Positions 6,363 to 9,879 of a stretch of DNA of 9,879 nucleotides are shown one piece after another. The notes below the pieces were generated by a model. The model saw only the letters and a list, made by a program, of their open reading frames with translations. It was not told where the DNA came from and did no database searches. The DNA is from Actinomycetes bacterium (GTDB lineage Bacteria; Actinomycetota; Actinomycetes; Mycobacteriales; Mycobacteriaceae). The DNA lies in NCBI GenBank assembly GCA_023416315.1, contig JAEZIA010000315.1, positions 1 to 9,879 of the forward strand, given 5' to 3'. The position numbers and the translations under genes are program-made. Position 1 is the first letter of the stretch. Every line of letters begins with the position of its first letter.

Positions 6363-6617
6363 TCACGGGATATGCGGCGCTTGTGCGGCGTCGCCGAGAT
6401 TGACCACGTAGCAACGTGACCCACCGAATCCCATGCCATAGCCGCGGTCACAGCGGGTGAAGTTTCCGAGCGGATCGACGGGGCCGTCGCAGCGGCTGCC
6501 ACCACCGAAGATGCTGACCGACACACTGTTACAGCCGGCAGCGGCCGGGGCGGCGGTTGCGATTGCGCCCGTAGCGAGCACAGCGGCAGACAGCATCGCC
6601 GGCATCATCCATGTCAT
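6363..6617 (-). CDS. Small secreted protein with four cysteines (84 aa)
   Basis: A short exported protein of the kind often found in mycobacteria as uncharacterised secreted proteins. Residues 1-28 form a signal peptide with hydrophobic core (AMLSAAVLATGAIATAAP) and AAA-GC cleavage region; the n-region has no Lys or Arg, which is unusual. The mature part has Cys at 29, 43, 56 and 69, probably two disulfides, with Gly-rich segments and a SRCDGPVDPLGNFTRCDRGYG core. C29 directly follows AAAG, so it could be a lipobox, but a four-Cys disulfide-bonded protein seems more likely. The ATG at 6617 is supported by AAGGAG 8 nt upstream; an in-frame stop lies just beyond. It is tail to tail with the kinase, 10 nt apart. 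Function unknown. Confidence 0.82.
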   Translation of the reverse strand: MTWMMPAMLSAAVLATGAIATAAPAAAGCNSVSVSIFGGGSRCDGPVDPLGNFTRCDRGYGMGFGGSRCYVVNLGDAAQAPHIP

Positions 6618-6625
6618 GCCCGGCT

Positions 6626-6631
6626 CTCCTT
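6626..6631 (-). promoter_or_regulatory. Ribosome binding site of the small secreted protein
   Basis: AAGGAG on the minus strand, 8 nt before the ATG at 6617. This is the strongest Shine-Dalgarno sequence in the window and fixes the start among the three nearby ATGs (6617, 6608, 6605). Confidence 0.7.
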
Positions 6632-6713
6632 CTCGTCAAGAAAGTCACGGAAAAAGCAAGTGCTGCAAGGGAAGTCACTTCTTCGAGCGGCACGGCCGAC
6701 TTCGATAACGCAG

Positions 6714-6742
6714 AAATTACGCGGTGGACTCGGTTGGGTAAA
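6714..6742 (-). promoter_or_regulatory. Candidate SigA-type promoter for the small secreted protein
   Basis: On the minus strand TTTACC (-35, 6742-6737; 4 of 6 to TTGACA), a 17-nt spacer, and TAATTT (-10, 6719-6714; TANNNT). Transcription would start near 6707, giving a leader of about 90 nt before the ATG at 6617. Confidence 0.4.
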
Positions 6743-6822
6743 GGCGCACGCAGGCGAATGAGATGTTCGGATGACACCCGAGAGCGGGGATTCATCCGTT
6801 CAGCTGACGGAGGAGCGGTTAC

Positions 6823-7473
6823 TTACGTACGGGCCTCGCGCCGCGAGCGCCGGGCCTGGCGCTCGCCCGCGAGCGCGCGCGTTTCTTCCGACAGTGGTGC
6901 GGCCAGCATGGCGGCGACGGTGTCGACCAGGTGGCTGTTGAACAACCGGTCGTCGGCGTGCGGCGCGGTCGCCGCGCGCCGGCCCAACTCGACGGCGGCA
7001 TACACCAGCGCACCCAGCCGCGGATGCAGCGTGACAGCCACCGGGTCGAGAAGCGGCTCCAGCAGGCCACGCCAACGCTGGAGACTGCCGGAGCGGCCGG
7101 TGAAGTCGAACGACGGCACCGGACGGTTCAGCAGATCGGCGTGGATACGCAGGAACGCGGGCCCGCCGTCGGGGTCGCCCAGTTTGGCGGCCAGCGGCCG
7201 GACCAGCGCCGAGGCCATCGCCCGCAGCGACGGCACAGCCGCGCTCTCGATCTCGTCGAGCAGCGCATCGCGCCGGGCGTCGACCACCGGCAAGTGTTTG
7301 TCGGCGATCGCGGCCAGCACTCCGGCGCGGTCGGTGAAGTGGTACTGCACCGCCATCACATTGCGGGCGCCGGCCTCGCGGGCGATCTCCCGCAGGCTCA
7401 CCGCGTCGACCCCACGTTCGGCGAACAGTCGCTCGGCCGTCGCCACCAGATTGGCCGAGGTGTCGACGGCCAT
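6823..7473 (-). CDS. TetR family transcriptional regulator (216 aa)
   Basis: A TetR-type repressor that would bind DNA as a dimer and release it on binding a ligand, probably an acyl-CoA given its neighbour. The N-terminal domain has the canonical arrangement: helix 1 LVATAERLFAERG (9-21), then the helix-turn-helix VSLREIAREAGARNVMAVQYHF (25-46), whose YHF ending is diagnostic. The C-terminal ligand domain (about 60-200) is helical; the last 20 residues are Arg-rich (RQARRSRREART). Length is normal for the family. The ATG at 7473 is directly preceded by an in-frame TAG, so no longer start exists. The gene begins 11 nt after the stop of the acyl-CoA dehydrogenase, with no clear Shine-Dalgarno sequence, so it is probably translated by coupling and transcribed from the dehydrogenase promoter. 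The palindrome at 8829-8840 is a candidate operator. Confidence 0.92.
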   Translation of the reverse strand: MAVDTSANLVATAERLFAERGVDAVSLREIAREAGARNVMAVQYHFTDRAGVLAAIADKHLPVVDARRDALLDEIESAAVPSLRAMASALVRPLAAKLGDPDGGPAFLRIHADLLNRPVPSFDFTGRSGSLQRWRGLLEPLLDPVAVTLHPRLGALVYAAVELGRRAATAPHADDRLFNSHLVDTVAAMLAAPLSEETRALAGERQARRSRREART

Positions 7474-7484
7474 CTACGAAGCCG

Positions 7485-8780
7485 TCACAGCTCGGCGACC
7501 TCGTGTTCGAGCAGTTCGGCCAGCTTGGCCTGGGCCGCCGCACGACGGGTGGGAATGTGCTGGCTGGGAAACAGCGTGTCGACCGGCTCGTACTCCTTGA
7601 GCGTGCGACGCGCGACCGTCAGCTTGTGCACCTCGGTCGGGCCGTCGGCGATGGCCAGTGACTCCGCACCCACCAGCATCTTCACGAACGGCATCTCGTC
7701 GGAAACCCCCAGTGCCCCATGCAGATGCATGGCCCGCTGCACCACATCATGCAGGACCTGCGGCATTGCCACCTTCACCGCGGCGATGTCGCGGCGGACC
7801 TTCTGGTAGTCGTGGTACTTGTCGATCTTCCAGGCGGTGCGCAGCACCAGCAGCCGGAACTGCTCGATCTGAATCCAGCTGTCGGCGATCTTCTCCTGCG
7901 TCATCTGGTAGTCGCCCAGCGGGCCACGCCGAGTCTGGCGCGACACCGCCCGCTCGCACATCATGTCGAATGCCCTGCGCGCCAACGCGATCGTGCGCAT
8001 GGCGTGGTGCACCCGGCCGCCACCGAGGCGGGTCTGGGCGATCGCGAACGCCTGGCCCTCGCCGCCGAGCACGTGGTCGGCGGGCACTCGGACGTCGTTG
8101 TAGCGGATATAGCCGTGCCCGGCACGGTCGTCGGATTCGCCGCCGACCCCGACGTTGCGGATGATCTCGATCCCTGGCGTTTCGGCGGGCACGATGAACA
8201 ACGACATCTTCTGGTGCGTGCGGGCTTCCGGGTTGGTGACCACCATGACGATGAGGAAGCTGGCATTGCGGGCGTTGGAGGAGAACCACTTCTCGCCGTT
8301 GATCACCCACTCGTCACCGTCGCGTTCGGCGTGGGTGGTAAACAGGCCGGGGTCGGAACCGCCGTGTGGCTCGGTCATCGAGTAGCACGACGAGATCTCA
8401 CCATTCAACAGCGGCTGCAGGTAACGCTTCTTCTGCTCCTCGGTGCCGAACATCGCGAGAATCTCGGCGTTGCCGGAATCCGGTGCTTGGGATCCGAAAA
8501 CCGAAGGTGCCCAACGGGAGCGGCCGACGATCTCGTTCAGCAGGGCCAGCTTGACCTGGCCGTAGCCCTGGCCGCCCAACTCCGGGCTCAGGTGCGCCGC
8601 CCACAGCCCCTGCTCCCTGACCGCCTGCTGCAACGGGCGCAGCACATTGCGCACCTGCGGGTTGGTCTTCTCGTAGGGGTCGAGCGGGGCGAAGTCCAGC
8701 GGTTCGAGCTTCTCGCGCATGAACTCCTCGACCCAGTCGAGCTTCTTCTGGTATTCGGGGTCCGTTTCGAAGTCCCACAT
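7485..8780 (-). CDS. Acyl-CoA dehydrogenase, ACAD10/11-like (FadE type, 431 aa)
   Basis: A flavin-dependent acyl-CoA dehydrogenase that would insert an alpha-beta double bond into an acyl-CoA, passing electrons to ETF. The alpha-helical N-domain starts MWDFETDPEYQKKLDWVEEF; the beta-domain has CYSMTEPHGGSDPG (132-145) and WVINGEKWFSSNA (158-170), the FAD and substrate contacts. The C-domain has RLGGGRVHHAMRTIALARRAF (251-271) and LHGALGVSDEMP (353-364). The usual catalytic Glu-Gly-Thr motif is replaced by ADGPTEVHK (378-386), placing Asp379 where other families have Glu; a DGP.EVH motif is typical of the ACAD10/ACAD11 group, which acts on long, branched or 4-hydroxy acyl chains. The ATG at 8780 has GAGG 8 nt upstream. 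It is the first gene of an operon with the TetR gene. Confidence 0.95.
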   Translation of the reverse strand: MWDFETDPEYQKKLDWVEEFMREKLEPLDFAPLDPYEKTNPQVRNVLRPLQQAVREQGLWAAHLSPELGGQGYGQVKLALLNEIVGRSRWAPSVFGSQAPDSGNAEILAMFGTEEQKKRYLQPLLNGEISSCYSMTEPHGGSDPGLFTTHAERDGDEWVINGEKWFSSNARNASFLIVMVVTNPEARTHQKMSLFIVPAETPGIEIIRNVGVGGESDDRAGHGYIRYNDVRVPADHVLGGEGQAFAIAQTRLGGGRVHHAMRTIALARRAFDMMCERAVSRQTRRGPLGDYQMTQEKIADSWIQIEQFRLLVLRTAWKIDKYHDYQKVRRDIAAVKVAMPQVLHDVVQRAMHLHGALGVSDEMPFVKMLVGAESLAIADGPTEVHKLTVARRTLKEYEPVDTLFPSQHIPTRRAAAQAKLAELLEHEVAEL

Positions 8781-8817
8781 GGCGTCATCCTCGGGTCCGC
8801 AGCGTTAAGGCGCAGCG

Positions 8818-8847
8818 ATCATAACTTCATGCATATGCATTACTCAA
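8818..8847 (-). promoter_or_regulatory. SigA-type promoter of the acyl-CoA dehydrogenase/TetR operon
   Basis: On the minus strand TTGAGT (-35, 8847-8842; 4 of 6 to TTGACA), an 18-nt spacer and TATGAT (-10, 8823-8818; 5 of 6 to TATAAT). Transcription would start near 8811, leaving a leader of about 30 nt with GAGG before the ATG at 8780. It is the best SigA match I found in the window. Confidence 0.6.
8829..8840. promoter_or_regulatory. Perfect 12-bp palindrome ATGCATATGCAT, candidate TetR operator
   Basis: ATGCATATGCAT is its own reverse complement and lies wholly in the spacer between the -35 and -10 of the dehydrogenase promoter, where a bound repressor would block RNA polymerase. It is AT-rich in a GC-rich region. 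The flanks add only one more pair. The natural candidate to bind it is the TetR encoded at the end of the same operon. Confidence 0.5.
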
Positions 8848-8956
8848 TCCGGTGAGGCCGTCCCGCTGGACTACGGGTTCTCGGGCGCCGAACTACGGAC
8901 TTTCCAGGGCTCAGGCGGGCGTGACCCGCGGCAAGGTGGTCCCACGGCCCAGCTAC

Positions 8957-8962
8957 GAAAGG
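8957..8962 (+). promoter_or_regulatory. Ribosome binding site of the NAD(P)-binding protein
   Basis: GAAAGG, 10 nt before the ATG at 8973; it supports this start. I see no convincing promoter for the gene in 8848-8956. Confidence 0.45.
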
Positions 8963-8972
8963 TATTCGGATC

Positions 8973-9716
8973 ATGAAGATCACCGTCCTCGGAGCCACTG
9001 GACTGATCGGCAGTCGCGTCGTCACGTTGCTGCGTACGGCCGGACATGAGGTCACACCTGCTGCCCGGAGCACAGGTGTGGATGCGGTGTCCGGAAAGGG
9101 ACTCGACGGGGCGCTGGCTGGCGCCGACGTCGTCGTCGACGTCACGAATGCACCATCGTTGGACGCCGAACCCGTCGTGGAGTTTTTCGCCACCGAATCT
9201 GCGAATCTGGTCGCGGCCGCCACAGCGGCCGAGGTCAACCACATCGTGGTCTTGTCGATCGTCGGGGTCGACGGGTTGCCCGACAGTGGCTACGCGCGCG
9301 CCAAGGTGGTCCAGGAGAAGACCGTCGCCGGATCGGGGTTGCCCTACACCATCGTGCGGGCCACCCAGTTTCACGAGTTCACCGACAGGATTGTCGGAGC
9401 ACTGCTGGTCAAGGGCGCCTACCGGGTACCGGATGCCAGAATCCAGCCAATATCCGCAGCGGAAGTGGCCGCCGAGGTCGCCGATGTGGCGCAAGCCGCA
9501 CCGCTAAACGGCGTCCTCGACGTCGGTGGTCCGGACAAGATGACGTTCGCTCAGTTGGTTCGCGTCGTCTCTGAAGCGCGGGGCCGGCAGGCGCCGATCA
9601 TCGTGGATCCCGCTGCCACCTACTTCGACACGCCGGTTGACCACCACAGCTTGGTCACTGGCCAAGGTGCCGTGATCACCGAGACGACGCTGACGGACTG
9701 GCTAACCGCCGAATGA
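8973..9716 (+). CDS. Atypical SDR / NmrA-like NAD(P)-binding oxidoreductase (247 aa)
   Basis: A Rossmann-fold protein of the atypical short-chain dehydrogenase (NAD(P)H-binding, NmrA/complex I subunit-like) type. The N-terminal nucleotide motif is MKITVLGATGLIGSRVV with G7, G10 and G13. An Arg-Ser pair at 32-33 after strand 2 suggests NADP(H). Further: ADVVVDVTNAPS (51-62), VVLSIVGVDGL (92-102) with S95, and Y107-x3-K111 (YARAK), so the SDR Ser-Tyr-Lys set is present. PYTIVRATQFHEF (124-136) and RIQPISAAEVAAEVADVA (156-173) are typical of the NmrA-like group that includes quinone reductases and nucleoside-diphosphate-sugar epimerase-like proteins. Length matches the family. It is divergent from the dehydrogenase operon and monocistronic. 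The substrate is unknown. Confidence 0.9.
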   Translation: MKITVLGATGLIGSRVVTLLRTAGHEVTPAARSTGVDAVSGKGLDGALAGADVVVDVTNAPSLDAEPVVEFFATESANLVAAATAAEVNHIVVLSIVGVDGLPDSGYARAKVVQEKTVAGSGLPYTIVRATQFHEFTDRIVGALLVKGAYRVPDARIQPISAAEVAAEVADVAQAAPLNGVLDVGGPDKMTFAQLVRVVSEARGRQAPIIVDPAATYFDTPVDHHSLVTGQGAVITETTLTDWLTAE

Positions 9717-9796
9717 ACGCTGTGTCCTTCTAGCGAAGCGGGGCCTGGGGTGAGCCGGGACGACGCGACTAGCTGCCCGCAGCCGTCCGGATCAGG

Positions 9797-9802
9797 CATG
9801 CT
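9797..9802 (+). promoter_or_regulatory. Weak -10-like element (CATGCT) before the terminal gene
   Basis: CATGCT ends 6 nt before the GTG at 9809, the same geometry as CATACT before the CoA transferase GTG. It lacks the first T of TANNNT, so it is weak. The gap 9717-9796 shows no terminator hairpin with a T run and no other ORF. Confidence 0.2.
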
Positions 9803-9808
9803 TCGACG

Positions 9809-9879
9809 GTGCTGTTGCTCAGCGTGGTCACCGGCCGGGACGTCTGTGGGCCGGACGGGAAGGTGGTGGGTCGGTTGGC
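9809..9879 (+). CDS. Start of a probable PRC-barrel / MgtE N-domain-type protein, cut by window edge
   Basis: The GTG at 9809 opens a frame whose 23 visible codons read VLLLSVVTGRDVCGPDGKVV and on to GRLA, without a stop. The pattern LSxVxGRxVxxPDGxxVGRLA is the first strand pair of a PRC-barrel, as seen at the front of mycobacterial MgtE-N/CBS-domain (magnesium transporter-like) proteins. An in-frame TAG lies at 9770, and no other ATG, GTG or TTG falls between, so GTG 9809 is the only start. There is no Shine-Dalgarno sequence; a leaderless start is possible. With so little sequence, the family is a tentative reading. Confidence 0.5.
   Translation, partial: MLLLSVVTGRDVCGPDGKVVGRL

Larger units (their letters stand above)
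6618..6822. other. 205-nt AT-richer intergenic region
   Basis: Lies between the 3' end of the TetR gene and the start of the small secreted protein; both genes are on the minus strand. It is visibly richer in A and T than the flanking genes (runs such as GAAAGTCACGGAAAAAGC and GCAGAAATTACGC). It contains the candidate promoter at 6714-6742 and a roughly 90-nt leader. No hairpin followed by a T run, tRNA or convincing ORF is seen. Confidence 0.6.

Noticed and set aside
6798..6815. Inverted repeat around CAGCTG after the TetR gene as a terminator
   Set aside because: Stem is only 4 bp plus a mismatch, without a T run on either strand.
6611..7600. Plus-strand ORF of 329 codons
   Set aside because: Antisense to the TetR gene, Ser/Arg/Ala-rich, no ribosome site or domain.
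7719..8855. Plus-strand ORF of 378 codons
   Set aside because: Antisense to the acyl-CoA dehydrogenase, whose motifs are unambiguous; the ORF also reads through its promoter.
1..9879. Search for a mobile element, CRISPR array, defence or toxin-antitoxin system
   Set aside because: No transposase, integrase, terminal inverted repeats, spaced repeats, Cas-like or toxin/antitoxin-like ORFs were seen; base composition is uniform apart from short intergenic gaps.

Overview
The window is high-GC actinobacterial DNA, most likely from a Mycolicibacterium/Mycobacterium-type genome. The reasons are the strong G/C third-position bias, several GTG starts, gene starts placed 6-7 nt after a -10 hexamer (leaderless style), and a typical mycobacterial protein set (CaiB-type CoA transferase, TesB-like thioesterase, acyl-CoA dehydrogenase with TetR, small Cys-containing secreted proteins). 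The organism call is inference; there is no rRNA or marker gene here.

Layout. (1) 1-667, minus strand: a 58-residue acidic protein followed 15 nt later by a YfcE-type metallophosphoesterase that runs off the left edge. (2) 748-3084, plus strand: a 99-residue three-helix membrane protein, a class III CoA transferase resembling 2-methylfumaryl-CoA isomerase (Mct), and a double-hotdog acyl-CoA thioesterase that overlaps it by 4 nt. The 80-nt gap between blocks 1 and 2 holds two divergent elements that resemble SigF promoters. (3) 3093-3941, minus strand: an exported protein with a long basic low-complexity tail. (4) 4083-6352, plus strand: a possible leaderless 10-codon ORF whose stop overlaps the start of a 746-residue tandem sensor histidine kinase; the second half of the kinase looks catalytically dead. 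(5) 6363-6617, minus strand: a small secreted four-cysteine protein, tail to tail with the kinase. (6) 6823-8780, minus strand: an ACAD10/11-like acyl-CoA dehydrogenase followed 11 nt later by a TetR regulator. The dehydrogenase promoter carries a perfect 12-bp palindrome between its -35 and -10. (7) 8973-9716, plus strand: an atypical SDR/NmrA-type NAD(P)-binding protein. (8) 9809 to the right edge: the start of a probable PRC-barrel/MgtE-N-type protein.

How the genes may work together. The CoA transferase and thioesterase form a translationally coupled acyl-CoA module. The dehydrogenase and TetR look like a self-regulated fatty or branched acyl-CoA catabolic operon. The tandem kinase has no response regulator in the window. 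No phage, insertion sequence, CRISPR, tRNA or rRNA gene is visible. Most of the content is ordinary chromosomal metabolism; the most unusual items are the tandem kinase with its coupled mini-ORF, the operator-in-spacer promoter, and the divergent SigF-like promoter pair.
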